NCBI RefSeq assembly: GCF_016625195.1
Contig: NZ_JACVUP010000008.1
Span: 62,001 to 126,000, forward strand
Length of the DNA stretch: 64,000 bases
Source of the DNA: Erwinia sp. S63
Lineage (GTDB): Bacteria; Pseudomonadota; Gammaproteobacteria; Enterobacterales; Enterobacteriaceae
Reading direction: 5' to 3'
The notes below the pieces were generated by a model. That model made no database searches and was not told the DNA's origin. It saw only the letters and a list, made by a program, of their open reading frames with translations. Shown piece by piece: positions 19,352 to 30,054 of the stretch (positions are counted from its first letter, which is position 1; each line of letters starts with the position of its first letter). A program made the translations under genes and the position numbers.

Positions 19352-19405
19352 AGACCGATTGGGCAGCGGTTGCTGCCCGTTCCAACACCAGGATTGGGAA
19401 AAGCT

Positions 19406-20359
19406 ATGAAAGTTATCTGTACTTCACCCTCTTTCGCCAAATACGACACTGCGCCTATTGATGCGCTGCAACAGCAGGGTTTTGAGCTGATCACGCTGCC
19501 CGCCGATGCCCCGCTCAGCGCGCTGGAGCCGCATCTGGCCGATACCGTGGCGATGATCGTTGCCTTTACCGATGTGAATGAAGCTCTGCTGGCAAAAGCA
19601 CCTCAGCTGAAGATCGTGTGTAAGCATGGCGTGGGCGTCGACAACATCAATCTGGAGGCCACCCGCGCACGCGGCATTTACGTCACCAATGTGCCGGATG
19701 CCAATAAACATGCTGTGGCCGACTTCGCCTTTGCCCTGATCCTAAATAGCGCGCGTCAGATTACTCAGGCCGCCATTGAAACCCGTGCCGGCCACTGGCC
19801 GCGTATCTTTGCCACCGATGTGTATGGCAAAACGCTGGGCATTATCGGCCTCGGGAATATCGGTAAACAGGTCGCGCTGCGTGCCAAAGGCTTCAACATG
19901 CGCGTGATTGCTTTCGACTTTTATCCGGATGAAAAATTTGCCGCCGAGCATGGCATCGAATTCGTCAGCCTCGATCAGCTGACCGAAAGCAGCGATTTCA
20001 TTACCTTGCACAAGCCGCTCACCGATAAAACCCAGAATCTGTTCGATGCTGCGCGCATCAAGCGCATGAAGAAAAGTGCGTTCCTGATCAATGCCTCACG
20101 CGGTGGCATCGTCAATGAGCAAGATCTGTATCAGGCACTGCTGGACAACGTCATCGCTGGCGCGGCCGCCGATGTGTTTGAGCAGGAACCGCTGGCGGAA
20201 CATCCGCTGTTCACCCTCAGCAACTTTATCCCGACTTCGCATATCGCGGGTTACACCGACGGTGCCATCAGTGCGATTGGTGAACGCTGCGTGGCGCAGA
20301 TTATGCAGTGCATCAAACAGGGCGAGCGCCCGACAAATGTTATGAACGGGCTGGATTAA
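19406..20359 (+). CDS. D-isomer 2-hydroxyacid dehydrogenase (SerA-like)
   Basis: A 317-residue NAD-dependent 2-hydroxyacid dehydrogenase. The Rossmann motif GIIGLGNIG is at 145-153 and the catalytic triad is R232 (ASRGGIVNE), E261 (FEQEPL) and H279 (TSHIAGYT). It has no ACT or regulatory domain, so it is closer to catabolic SerA-like and glyoxylate/hydroxypyruvate reductases than to SerA itself. The start at 19406 gives the usual KVICTSPSF opening; a frame from 19370 has no support. It lies 54 bases after the aldolase gene, in the same operon. Confidence 0.87.
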   Translation: MKVICTSPSFAKYDTAPIDALQQQGFELITLPADAPLSALEPHLADTVAMIVAFTDVNEALLAKAPQLKIVCKHGVGVDNINLEATRARGIYVTNVPDANKHAVADFAFALILNSARQITQAAIETRAGHWPRIFATDVYGKTLGIIGLGNIGKQVALRAKGFNMRVIAFDFYPDEKFAAEHGIEFVSLDQLTESSDFITLHKPLTDKTQNLFDAARIKRMKKSAFLINASRGGIVNEQDLYQALLDNVIAGAAADVFEQEPLAEHPLFTLSNFIPTSHIAGYTDGAISAIGERCVAQIMQCIKQGERPTNVMNGLD

Positions 20360-20511
20360 TTTTCTCAAAACCCTACTTAATCCAAATTTTAATCCCCAGT
20401 CATTGGTGCTGTAGCCAGCAACAAGGTCATCTGTCCCCCCCTAATGTGGGGTGGATGATTGCAGTCAACGCCGCTACAGCGCGAAAGACGCCGGGAAGGT
20501 GAAAAAATATT
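20360..20511. other. Intergenic gap within the plus operon
   Basis: A 152-base spacer before the first transporter gene. It contains a GC hairpin (CCCC-ctaatgt-GGGG near 20437-20451) without a T-run. No small gene is supported. It could carry an internal promoter for the transporter part of the operon. Confidence 0.4.
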
Positions 20512-21831
20512 ATGAACAACACCTCTCGCTCTACCCGCATTCGCTGGTGGATTGCTGGCCTGATGTGGCTGGCGATCGCCATTAACTATATTGACCGAAC
20601 GGTACTCTCTGCGGCTGCACCGCATTTGATCAAAGAGCTCGACATCAATCCCGAGATGATGGGCTTTATTATGGCGGCGTTCTTCTGGTCTTACGCGCTG
20701 TTGCAGATCCCTGCGGGCTGGTTCGCCGATCGCTTCGGTCAGAAAAAAGGCCTCGGTATTGCTGTAGCCTGGTGGTCGATTGCCACCATGGCGATGGGCC
20801 TGGCAACCGGCTTTAAATCACTGCTGGCGCTGCGCTTAGCGCTCGGCGTCGGTGAAGCCGCTGCCTATCCGAGCAACGCCGGGATCACCGCGCGCTGGTT
20901 CCCGGATCGCGAACGTGCCACCGTTTCAGGCCTGTTCGACAGTGCCTCGAAGTTTGGTGGTGCCGTGGCCATGCCGCTAATCGTGTTTATGATCGCCATG
21001 TTCGACTGGCGCATCACCTTCCTGGTGATTGGATCACTCGGTGTGTTCTGGGTGATTGCCTGGTACTTTATCTATGCGGAAAACCCGGAAGATCACAAAG
21101 CGATCAGTCAGGACGAAGTGCGCTTTATTCGTGATGGCCAGGCGCAGAAACACGGCGACAAAAGCGTACGTCCGATGAAGTGGTACAAACTGCTGCGCTA
21201 CCGCAATATCTGGGCAATGTGCATTGGCTTCTTCACCATTAACTACACCTCATACTTCTTTATTACCTGGCTGCCAACTTATCTGGTGAAAGATAAAGGC
21301 ATGGATTTCCTCAAGATGGGGATGGTGGCTGCGCTGCCGCTGATTTGCGGCATGGTGATTGAAGTGCTGGCCGGTTGGGCATCGGATCGCATGGTGCACA
21401 ACAAAGTGCTGTCCCTGACCGCCACACGCAAACTGTTCCTGACCATTGGCCTGCTGATGGCACTGTGTATCGGCTTCGCCCCGTTCACTGACTCGGTATT
21501 TATGACCGTACTGCTGCTGTGTATCGCCAAATCGGGCACCACCGTTGCGGCTTCTCAGGTGTGGGCACTGCCTGGCGATGTGGCACCGCAGAACAGCGTG
21601 TCGATCGTGGCAGGCCTGCAAAACACTGTCTCCAACATGGGCGGTGCGGTGGGGCCGATTATTACTGGTGCCATCGTCGGGGCGACAGGCCACTTCACCT
21701 GGGCGCTGGTGTTCTCTGCTGTATTAGTGGTTATCGGTATTCTTAACTACCTGTTCCTGATGGGCAAAGTCGAACCCATCGTGGATGAGGAGCAGGTGCA
21801 TCATCCACATTCCGTAGTAAGCGGCGCATAA
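20512..21831 (+). CDS. MFS sugar-acid transporter (anion:cation symporter family)
   Basis: A 439-residue, 12-helix MFS protein of the ACS family that includes GudP, GarP, ExuT and DgoT. TM1 carries AINYIDRTVLS, a hallmark of that family, and the TM2-3 loop has GWFADRFGQKKG. NAGITARWFPDRERATVSG is the conserved TM4-5 loop. It likely imports a hexonate, tetronate or similar organic anion with protons. The N-terminus is cytoplasmic and short. A second ACS transporter follows after a hairpin, so the island can probably take in two related substrates. Confidence 0.9.
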   Translation: MNNTSRSTRIRWWIAGLMWLAIAINYIDRTVLSAAAPHLIKELDINPEMMGFIMAAFFWSYALLQIPAGWFADRFGQKKGLGIAVAWWSIATMAMGLATGFKSLLALRLALGVGEAAAYPSNAGITARWFPDRERATVSGLFDSASKFGGAVAMPLIVFMIAMFDWRITFLVIGSLGVFWVIAWYFIYAENPEDHKAISQDEVRFIRDGQAQKHGDKSVRPMKWYKLLRYRNIWAMCIGFFTINYTSYFFITWLPTYLVKDKGMDFLKMGMVAALPLICGMVIEVLAGWASDRMVHNKVLSLTATRKLFLTIGLLMALCIGFAPFTDSVFMTVLLLCIAKSGTTVAASQVWALPGDVAPQNSVSIVAGLQNTVSNMGGAVGPIITGAIVGATGHFTWALVFSAVLVVIGILNYLFLMGKVEPIVDEEQVHHPHSVVSGA

Positions 21832-21841
21832 GTGCCAAACC

Positions 21842-21864
21842 CGCCGCATCGTCCTGATGCGGCG
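21842..21864 (+). terminator. Hairpin between the two MFS genes
   Basis: Perfect 9-bp stem CGCCGCATC / GATGCGGCG with a 5-base loop followed by TTT, ten bases after the first transporter's stop. It may cause partial termination or protect the upstream mRNA, so the last two genes may be expressed differently. Confidence 0.65.
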
Positions 21865-21899
21865 TTTCCCCTACAAAATAAAAAACAATTGGAGGCGAC

Positions 21900-23237
21900 A
21901 TGTCGCTGAATTCCAATGGATCACCTGCTGCAATTCAGGCAAGTAAAGCGAAAGGGAAATTTCGTTTCGTCATTCTCACGGTGCTGTCAGTCGGCATCGC
22001 TATCAACTATATCGATCGCGCCGCCATGAGTGTCGCCATGCCGTTTATGAGCCAGGAGCTTCACTTCTCGCCCACGGACAGCGGCTTATTACTCTCGGCG
22101 TTTTTCTGGAGCTATGTGCTGTTCCAGCTGCCCGGCGGCTGGCTGGTGGATAAACTCGGTCCACGCATCACTTTTGCTGTCAGCAGCCTGGGCTGGGGTT
22201 TAGCCACCGCCGCCTGTGGCCTGGCCAGCTCCATCGCCGCACTGGTGGGCTTCCGCTTTGTTTTAGGTGCCGTGGAAGCCCCCAGCTATCCCGCCAGTTC
22301 GTCGACGGTCACGCGCTGGTTCCCGCGTCAGGAGCGCAGCTTTGCCGCTGCCACCTTCAACAACGGCAGTAAGATCGGTGGCACGCTGGCGATTCCGATT
22401 ATCTCCTTCCTGATTGCCCTGGTCGGCTGGCGTATGACTTTCGTCATCTCCGGCGTGGTGGCGGTGGTGTGGGCGCTGGCGTGGTACTTGTGGTATCGCG
22501 ATCCGCGTGATCACAAAACCGTGACACGTGAGGAAGTGGAATTCATCGAGGCAAACCAGGATCCGCAAACCGGCGAGCCGATGACAGTGCGCCAGCTGCT
22601 GGGCCAACGTGCCGTACAGGCGATGATGGCCGGCTTCTTCTGCATCAACTTTGTTTCCTACTTTTTCTTTACCTGGTTCCCAACCTATCTGGTGGAAACC
22701 TTCCATCTCTCACTGATGAAATTCGGCCTGCTCGGCATGCTGCCAGGGCTGGCAGCGATTGTTGGCGGCTGGTGCGGCGGGTTGCTGTCCGATTCACTGG
22801 TGCGTCGCGGCTACTCGCTGAGCGTGGCGCGCAAAATTCCGCTGGTGGGCGGCATGCTAGGTAGTGCCACCATCGGTCTGGCGGCATTTTCCCCGACTGT
22901 TGGCCTGGCGCTGGCGGCACTCTGCTTTGCCAACTTCGCCGCCACGTTTGCCTCTGCCGCGCTGTGGGCACTGCCGTCTGATGTTGCGCCCAACCGCGCG
23001 AACGTCGCCACCATCGGCGGTATCCAGAACATGGCGGCCAATCTGGCAGGGATTATTTCGCCTATTCTGATCGGGGTGATCATGCAGTACACCCACTCCT
23101 TTGTGATCCCACTGGAGATCGCCGGGGTGATCGGTGTCGTCGGAGCGCTGGTTTACGCCTTCTGGCTGCCGCGCGTGCAGCCAATGGGCACCGAATCTGC
23201 CGCAGCACTGGAAGGCAACTTAAGGAGAGAAGTATGA
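21900..23237 (+). CDS. Second MFS anion transporter
   Basis: A 445-residue ACS-family MFS transporter. It shares the AINYIDRAAMSVAMPFM TM1 motif, GWLVDKLGPR in the TM2-3 loop and TRWFPRQERSFAAATFNNGSK (partly) in the TM4-5 loop with its neighbour, but the two are clearly different in sequence, so this is not a recent duplication. GGAGGCGAC lies just before the ATG. Its stop overlaps the start of the cyclase-family gene by four bases, which links the imported compound to that enzyme. Confidence 0.9.
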   Translation: MSLNSNGSPAAIQASKAKGKFRFVILTVLSVGIAINYIDRAAMSVAMPFMSQELHFSPTDSGLLLSAFFWSYVLFQLPGGWLVDKLGPRITFAVSSLGWGLATAACGLASSIAALVGFRFVLGAVEAPSYPASSSTVTRWFPRQERSFAAATFNNGSKIGGTLAIPIISFLIALVGWRMTFVISGVVAVVWALAWYLWYRDPRDHKTVTREEVEFIEANQDPQTGEPMTVRQLLGQRAVQAMMAGFFCINFVSYFFFTWFPTYLVETFHLSLMKFGLLGMLPGLAAIVGGWCGGLLSDSLVRRGYSLSVARKIPLVGGMLGSATIGLAAFSPTVGLALAALCFANFAATFASAALWALPSDVAPNRANVATIGGIQNMAANLAGIISPILIGVIMQYTHSFVIPLEIAGVIGVVGALVYAFWLPRVQPMGTESAAALEGNLRREV

Positions 23238-24277
23238 ATGTTCGCTGGAAGCAACGCCCGGCCCACGCCACCTGGGGTGATTTTGGTCCGGATGATCAAC
23301 TCGGTCGATTGAATCTCCTGACCGCGCAAAAGGTGCTGGAAGGCGTAGCCGAAGTGAAAACCGGGCAAACTTTCTGCCTGAGCTTACCGCTCGACTTACC
23401 GGGCGGCACGGCGATGAATCCGCGCCGTCCACCGCCGCAGCTCAATGCCACACGCCGCGGAGAGCATGCCAATATGACCTATCCGTTATCGCGTGATAAC
23501 CCGCTGCTCACCGACGTGATTTGCGATGATACCGTGACGCTGGCGCTGCAATACTCAACGCAATGGGACAGCCTGGCGCATATGGGCCAGTGGTTTGATG
23601 TCAATGGCAGCGGCGAGCCTGAGATGGTGTTCTACAACGGCTATAAAGCCAATGTAGATATCGTTGGGGAAACCGATTATCGCGGCGGCTGTGGCTGCGA
23701 TCACGGTAGCCATTTGGGCGCGAAAAAACTCGGCATCGAAAATGTGGCGCAGCACGGCATGCAGGGCCGCGCGGTGATGATTGATATTAAACGTCACTTT
23801 GGCACCGAGCGGTTTGCCTTTGGTTATCAGCATCTGCAGCAGATTTTACAGGCGGATGGCATCGAGGTGCGCCAGGGCGATATGGTGTGTTTCCGCACCG
23901 GCATGGATGAAGCGATTCTGGCGATGCAGGGCGAGCCGGATATGACGTTTTTAAACAGCCACTTTGCGGGTCTGGATGGCAGTGATGAGCAGCTGCGCAA
24001 CTGGATCGTCGAGAGCGGCGTGGTGGCGCTGATCGCCGATAATCCAGCGGTAGAGATTTTACCGGCACGCCCAATGAACGATGATTTTTATCCGTCGCAT
24101 CCGCTGCACGATCTGTGTCTGTTCCGGCTGGGGGTGTATCTCGGTGAGCTGATGTTACTCAGTCCGCTGGCGGATTGGCTGGCGCAGCATCAGCGCCATG
24201 CGTTTCTGCTCACCGCCCCACCGCTGCGGCTGCCGGGCGCGGTGGGTTCACCGGCGACACCGATTGCCACGGTTTGA
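23234..24277 (+). CDS. Cyclase-family metal-dependent hydrolase
   Basis: A 347-residue member of the putative cyclase family (PF04199), which contains metal-dependent amide or lactone hydrolases such as kynurenine formamidase. The metal-site motif is in the variant form STQWDSLAHMG (around residue 108-118), followed by GCGCDHGSH and HFAGLDGSDEQL. WGDFGPDDQLGRLN near the N-terminus is typical for the longer members. Because it is translationally coupled to an organic-anion transporter, it likely opens a ring or cleaves an amide in the imported substrate (inference). Confidence 0.8.
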   Translation: MNVRWKQRPAHATWGDFGPDDQLGRLNLLTAQKVLEGVAEVKTGQTFCLSLPLDLPGGTAMNPRRPPPQLNATRRGEHANMTYPLSRDNPLLTDVICDDTVTLALQYSTQWDSLAHMGQWFDVNGSGEPEMVFYNGYKANVDIVGETDYRGGCGCDHGSHLGAKKLGIENVAQHGMQGRAVMIDIKRHFGTERFAFGYQHLQQILQADGIEVRQGDMVCFRTGMDEAILAMQGEPDMTFLNSHFAGLDGSDEQLRNWIVESGVVALIADNPAVEILPARPMNDDFYPSHPLHDLCLFRLGVYLGELMLLSPLADWLAQHQRHAFLLTAPPLRLPGAVGSPATPIATV

Positions 24278-24455
24278 TGTCTGTATAAACTGTGGCAGCG
24301 GTATCTGAGGAATCACTGTGGCCGTGGGGAGCGCAATACATTACGCCGCGACGGTCCGTGCGCGGCTGAAGCAGCACTGAGGGTGCTGGAGGCCGAAAAA
24401 ATTGCGCTGTCTGGCGTGCAAGACGATCGCGACAACGCATTCGCATTCGTGCGGG

Positions 24456-24818
24456 TTATTTCCCCGCAAGAAACTGCCGATACGCCGCGATCACTGCGAG
24501 GAAATCTTCCACACCGCAAAACGACAGGCTCTCTTCATCGTAATACGTCATGCCCTCTTCCATACCATCGTCTTCCAGCGCCAGCTGGTTAGCTCGAATC
24601 ATCACCTCTTCTTCATCCAGCCAGATGGTGTACTCATGCCCGACACGCTGCCACTGATTAATCGTGCCTTTGACTTCCCGCGCCGCCGCTTCCACTTCAT
24701 CCAGCAGGCCGGGATGCTCTCTGACCTCTTCATTGAACCAGTGCCCCACTGCTTCGTGGTCCATCGACATACGCACTTTGACCTGTCCGGTCAAATCACG
24801 CAGAAATTCATACTCCAT
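24456..24818 (-). CDS. yacL: UPF0231 family protein YacL
   Basis: A 120-residue cytoplasmic protein almost colinear with E. coli Yac[19 protein letters not shown] at the start, [11 protein letters not shown], then [19 protein letters not shown] near the end. The start at 24818 reproduces the E. coli N-terminus; a longer frame to 24857 does not. It is acidic, with no membrane segment. No function is established. It lies downstream of acnB on the same strand, as in E. coli, but beyond a terminator. Confidence 0.95.
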   Translation of the reverse strand: MEYEFLRDLTGQVKVRMSMDHEAVGHWFNEEVREHPGLLDEVEAAAREVKGTINQWQRVGHEYTIWLDEEEVMIRANQLALEDDGMEEGMTYYDEESLSFCGVEDFLAVIAAYRQFLAGK

Positions 24819-24952
24819 GGGTTTGCCTCGTGTAGCTAATGGCGCGACGTGCAGCACCGGTTAGGTGCATTTTGTGCGTAGCGCGCTGAATAAAGTGGGA
24901 TCGCGCTCGCATTATGCCTGGACATGCTCGAGGAAAAAAGCGCATAAAAAAA

Positions 24953-24972
24953 GGGACGATTCGCATCGTCCC
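24953..24972 (-). terminator. Terminator after acnB
   Basis: GGGACGAT / ATCGTCCC stem with a 4-base loop, followed on the minus strand by a run of seven T. It lies 20 bases past the acnB stop. Confidence 0.88.
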
Positions 24973-24992
24973 CTCTTCATCCTTCGCGCCGA

Positions 24993-27590
24993 TTAAACTG
25001 CGGTCTGGAAGATCACACCGTCAGCTTTCTCAGTGTACTGACCCAGCTGGTCAAAGTTGAGATAGCGGTAAGTATCTGCCGCCGTCTTATCAACCTGAAC
25101 CATAAACTGCTGATACTCATCTGGCGTTGGCAGTTTACCCAGCAGGGATGCTACCGCTGCCAGTTCAGCCGAAGCCAGGAACACGTTAGCACCGGTACCG
25201 AGGCGGTTCGGGAAGTTACGGGTTGAGGTGGAAACCACCGTCGCACCATCTTTCACACGCGCCTGGTTACCCATGCAGAGTGAGCAGCCTGGGATTTCGA
25301 TACGCGCACCGCTTTTACCGAAGACGCTGTAATAGCCCTCTTCCGTCAGCTGTGCGGCATCCATCTTGGTTGGCGGTGCCACCCACAGACGCGTTGGCAA
25401 CTGGCCTTTGTGCGCATCCAGCAATTTACCCGCAGCACGGAAGTGACCGATGTTAGTCATGCAAGAGCCGATGAACACTTCATCGATCTTCTCGCCCTGC
25501 ACATCAGACAACCAGCGCGCATCGTCCGGATCGTTTGGTGCACACAGGATTGGCTCTTTGATTTCGGCCAGATCGATATCGATCACTGCCGCATATTCTG
25601 CATCCGCATCGCCTTCCAGCAGTTGCGGATCCGCCAGCCATTTCTGCATGCCTTCTACGCGGCGCTCCAGCGTACGACGATCGCCGTAACCTTCAGAGAT
25701 CATCCACTTCAGCAGCACGATGTTTGAGTTCAGATACTCAATGATCGGCTCTTTATCCAGCTTGATGGTACAGCCCGCTGCAGAACGCTCTGCTGACGCA
25801 TCGGTCAGTTCAAATGCCTGCTCAACTTTCAGTTTCGGCAGACCTTCGATTTCCAGCACGCGACCAGAGAAGATGTTTTTCTTCCCTTTCTTCTCAACGG
25901 TCAGCAGGCCGGCTTTGATGGCGTACAGCGGAATGGCGTGAACCAGATCGCGCAGGGTGATACCCGGCTGCATTTCGCCTTTGAAACGCACCAGTACCGA
26001 CTCAGGCATATCCAGTGGCATCACGCCGGTCGCAGCAGCAAATGCCACCAGACCAGAACCCGCCGGGAAGGAGATACCGATAGGGAAACGGGTATGTGAA
26101 TCACCGCCGGTGCCGACAGTATCCGGCAGCAACATGCGGTTCAGCCAGCTGTGAATAACGCCATCGCCCGGACGCAGTGATACACCGCCACGGTTCATGA
26201 TGAAGTCAGGCAGCGTGTGGTGTGTGGTCACATCCACTGGCTTTGGATAGGCTGCGGTGTGGCAGAAGGACTGCATCACCAGGTCAGCAGAGAAACCGAG
26301 GCACGCCAGGTCTTTCAGTTCATCACGGGTCATTGGACCGGTGGTGTCCTGAGAACCTACGGAAGTCATTTTTGGTTCGCAGTAAGCGCCGGGACGAACG
26401 CCCTCTACGCCACAGGCACGGCCAACCATTTTCTGCGCCAGTGAGTAACCACGGGTGCTGGCAGCCACGTCTTTCGCCTGCACAAACACATCGCTGTGCG
26501 GCAGACCGAGAGATTCGCGTGCTTTGGTGGTCAGGCCACGGCCGATAATCAGTGGAATACGACCACCGGCACGCACTTCATCCAGCAGCACTTCGGTTTT
26601 CAGCTCGAAGGTTGCCAGCAGCTCGTCGGTTTCGTGATTACGCACTTCACCTTTGTACGGGTAAACGTCAATCACATCGCCCATGTTCAGACGATCAACA
26701 TCCACTTCGATCGGCAGTGCGCCCGCATCTTCCATGGTGTTGAAGAAGATCGGGGCGATTTTACCGCCGAGGCACAGGCCGCCGCCCTTTTTGTTTGGCA
26801 CGTATGGAATGTCATCACCCATAAACCACAGCACCGAGTTGGTGGCAGATTTACGGGAAGAACCGGTACCCACCACGTCACCGACGTAGGTCAGCGGGAA
26901 GCCTTTTTTCTGCAATTCTTCGATCTGTTTGATCGGCCCAATGTTGCCGGCATCGTCGGGTTCGATACCATCACGTGGGTTTTTCAACATCGCCAGTGCG
27001 TGCAGTGGAATATCCGGGCGTGACCATGCATCCGGTGCCGGAGAGAGGTCATCGGTGTTGGTTTCGCCGGTCACTTTGAACACGGTGGTGGTGATTTTTT
27101 CTGCCAGCTTAGGACGCTTGAGGAACCACTCGGCATCGGCCCAGGACTGGATAATTTTCTTCGCGTGGGGGTTACCCGCTTTCGCTTTCTCTTCGACATC
27201 GTAGAAGTTATCGAACATCAGCAGCGTGTGGGACAGGGCTTCAGCAGCAATCGGAGCCAGTGCTTCATCATCAAGCGCTTCGATCAAGGCATGGATGTTG
27301 TAGCCACCCTGCATGGTGCCCAGCAGTTCAACTGCCTTTTCGCGAGTAACCAGAGGAGAGAGGGCTTCGCCCTTCGTGACAGCTGCCAGGAAACCGGCTT
27401 TTACATAAGCCGCTTCATCAACACCTGGGGGTACACGGTTGACCAATAGATCGGTCAGGAATTCTTCTTCACCCGCTGGCGGGTTTTTCAGCAGTTCAAC
27501 CAGCGCGGCCATTTGGGAAGCATCTAACGGCTTAGGTACGATTCCCTGGGCAGCACGCTCGGCAACGTGCTTACGGTATTCTTCTAGCAC
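24993..27590 (-). CDS. acnB: Aconitate hydratase B
   Basis: AcnB is the main TCA-cycle aconitase, converting citrate to isocitrate through a 4Fe-4S cluster; the apo form binds mRNA in E. coli. The 865 residues match E. coli in length. Cluster Cys lie in [10 protein letters not shown] and [29 protein letters not shown] and [12 protein letters not shown] are active-site stretches. The N-terminal HEAT-like domain (1-160) is intact. The start is GTG 27590, with GAGGAG upstream, giving [15 protein letters not shown], the conserved N-terminus. Confidence 0.98.
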   Translation of the reverse strand: MLEEYRKHVAERAAQGIVPKPLDASQMAALVELLKNPPAGEEEFLTDLLVNRVPPGVDEAAYVKAGFLAAVTKGEALSPLVTREKAVELLGTMQGGYNIHALIEALDDEALAPIAAEALSHTLLMFDNFYDVEEKAKAGNPHAKKIIQSWADAEWFLKRPKLAEKITTTVFKVTGETNTDDLSPAPDAWSRPDIPLHALAMLKNPRDGIEPDDAGNIGPIKQIEELQKKGFPLTYVGDVVGTGSSRKSATNSVLWFMGDDIPYVPNKKGGGLCLGGKIAPIFFNTMEDAGALPIEVDVDRLNMGDVIDVYPYKGEVRNHETDELLATFELKTEVLLDEVRAGGRIPLIIGRGLTTKARESLGLPHSDVFVQAKDVAASTRGYSLAQKMVGRACGVEGVRPGAYCEPKMTSVGSQDTTGPMTRDELKDLACLGFSADLVMQSFCHTAAYPKPVDVTTHHTLPDFIMNRGGVSLRPGDGVIHSWLNRMLLPDTVGTGGDSHTRFPIGISFPAGSGLVAFAAATGVMPLDMPESVLVRFKGEMQPGITLRDLVHAIPLYAIKAGLLTVEKKGKKNIFSGRVLEIEGLPKLKVEQAFELTDASAERSAAGCTIKLDKEPIIEYLNSNIVLLKWMISEGYGDRRTLERRVEGMQKWLADPQLLEGDADAEYAAVIDIDLAEIKEPILCAPNDPDDARWLSDVQGEKIDEVFIGSCMTNIGHFRAAGKLLDAHKGQLPTRLWVAPPTKMDAAQLTEEGYYSVFGKSGARIEIPGCSLCMGNQARVKDGATVVSTSTRNFPNRLGTGANVFLASAELAAVASLLGKLPTPDEYQQFMVQVDKTAADTYRYLNFDQLGQYTEKADGVIFQTAV

Positions 27591-27783
27591 GACGTTCTCC
27601 TCGCTCTCATTGTATAGCTTTCCGGTACACCCCTTGAGCTGTCAAACAGTAGGGTGAGGTGCCCGGTTCCGCGTCGGCCAGCATAGCAGCATTTCGGCTG
27701 ATTGTTAATCTGTTTACAAAAAAGCAACATCCGCGCGTTATTTAGCAGATTTATCTGGATTTTGAGCGAGGTCACACAATAAA

Positions 27784-27802
27784 GCAGGCCACCGGGGCCT
27801 GC
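27784..27802 (-). terminator. Terminator after the aldo/keto reductase gene
   Basis: GCAGGCC / GGCCTGC stem with a 5-base loop, followed by TTTATT on the minus strand, 25 bases past the stop. Confidence 0.8.
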
Positions 27803-27827
27803 CATTTTGTGATTGAAGGGCTAAAAA

Positions 27828-28823
<996 letters not shown>

Positions 28824-28921
28824 TGATGTATCCTCTTCGCTTACGGTGTTAATGTTATAAACCTCAGCAATCGCAGCAACAATTGCGCGATTTTCGTTGA
28901 TTTAGTGAATGGAATTCAGCA

Positions 28922-29821
28922 ATGAACAACTATCGTGCATCAATGCAGGAACTGGAGATGTTTGCCGCTATCGCGCAGCATTTGAGTTTTCGCAAAGCCG
29001 CTGAGGAGCGAAATGTCACGCCCTCGAGCCTGAGCCACGCCATGCGCAACTTTGAGGAGCGGTTGGGAGTGCGTCTGCTGCACCGCACCACGCGGAAAGT
29101 GGCGTTGACCGAAGCCGGCGAGCGATTCTTGCTGCGTATCCAGCCAGCGCTGGCCGATCTTTCACAGGCGGTGGATGAACTGAATGACTGGCGTAGCGAT
29201 CCGCGTGGCGTGCTGCGCATAAGCATGCCGCGTTCGGCGGAGGCGCTGTTTTTCCAATCCGTCATTTTACCATTTGTGCAACGCTACCCGGAGATTACGC
29301 TGGAGATCGACAGCAATGACGCGCTGGTGGATATTGTAGAAAGCGGCTTTGATGCCGGCGTGCGCTATGGCGATGTACTGGCGCAGGATATGATTGCGGT
29401 GCCTTTTGGTCGGCCGATGCGGGCACTGGCGGTGGCCAGCCCGGCTTTCCTTGCTCAGCACGGCGTTCCGCAGCTCCCGGCAGAGTTGTTGCAGTTTCCC
29501 TGTATTGAGCGGCGTTTTCCAAGCGGACGTCGCTATCGTTGGGAATTTTGGCAGGATGGGCGCAAGCAGGAAGTGGCGGTAAAAGGCTCGCTGGTGCTGG
29601 ACAATAATGAGCGTATTCTGCAAGCAGCTCGCGCCGGATTAGGTATTGCCTTTTTACATCAGGATGCCGTCCACACTGCTTTGGCGAAGGGGGAATTAGT
29701 TGAAATACTTACTGAGTATACCCAGGTTGAGGAAGGATTCTGGCTCTATTACCCCAGCAGGAAATATCTTTCCGCACCGCTCAGGCATTTTATTGATTGG
29801 ATTAAAAATATTAATAATTAA
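28922..29821 (+). CDS. LysR-family transcription regulator
   Basis: A 299-residue LysR-type regulator. The N-terminal helix-turn-helix spans about residues 10-67 (LSFRKAAEERNVTPSSLSHA, then LGVRLLHRTTRKVALTEAG). The effector domain begins near residue 94 (GVLRISMPRSA). The sequence is close to the group that regulates divergent oxidoreductase genes. The AT-rich 98-base gap to the aldo/keto reductase should hold both promoters and the LysR box. Alternative start: M8. Confidence 0.93.
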   Translation: MNNYRASMQELEMFAAIAQHLSFRKAAEERNVTPSSLSHAMRNFEERLGVRLLHRTTRKVALTEAGERFLLRIQPALADLSQAVDELNDWRSDPRGVLRISMPRSAEALFFQSVILPFVQRYPEITLEIDSNDALVDIVESGFDAGVRYGDVLAQDMIAVPFGRPMRALAVASPAFLAQHGVPQLPAELLQFPCIERRFPSGRRYRWEFWQDGRKQEVAVKGSLVLDNNERILQAARAGLGIAFLHQDAVHTALAKGELVEILTEYTQVEEGFWLYYPSRKYLSAPLRHFIDWIKNINN

Positions 29822-29940
29822 TGACATGAACACTTAACACCTTTAATTAATGCCAAGCAGTAATATTGGTAATATTTAATTAAAACTAAAGATAAAATAG
29901 ACGTGAAATAAGAAATAAATCGCGTAGACTGCCTGCGGGC

Positions 29941-29963
29941 GCTTGAGGCAATCTGCCTCAAGC
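29941..29963 (+). other. 5' stem-loop of hok-like mRNA
   Basis: A perfect inverted repeat GCTTGAGGCA / TGCCTCAAGC with an ATC loop, preceded by GGGC. The CGCTTGAGGC...TGCCTCA element is the hallmark 5' region of hok-family mRNAs, as I recall it from plasmid R1 and E. coli loci. It supports the toxin-antitoxin call at 30103. Confidence 0.75.
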
Positions 29964-29989
29964 ATTTTCAATTGAGGTGGGTTGTGGAA

Positions 29990-30054
29990 GGAGAAACTCA
30001 TGCGGTCAATTTTCATCAACCGCACGAGCAGGCAACTACCCGAAACACCTAAGC
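29990..30054 (-). ncRNA. Sok-like antisense RNA (approximate ends)
   Basis: On the minus strand TTGCAT (30089-30084) and TACCCT (30066-30061) are spaced 17 bases, in the same relative place as the sok promoter of R1. Transcription should start near 30054. The RNA would contain a stem GCGGTTGAT-GAAA-ATTGACCGC (30023-30002) in which all nine pairs form only on this strand, because two are G-U. On the plus strand these are C-A mismatches, so selection has acted on the antisense RNA. The 3' end is a guess based on a roughly 64-nt Sok. Confidence 0.65.

Noticed and set aside
24278..24455. Short plus-strand frames between the cyclase gene and yacL
   Set aside because: They overlap yacL on the other strand, have no ribosome binding sites and show no family features.
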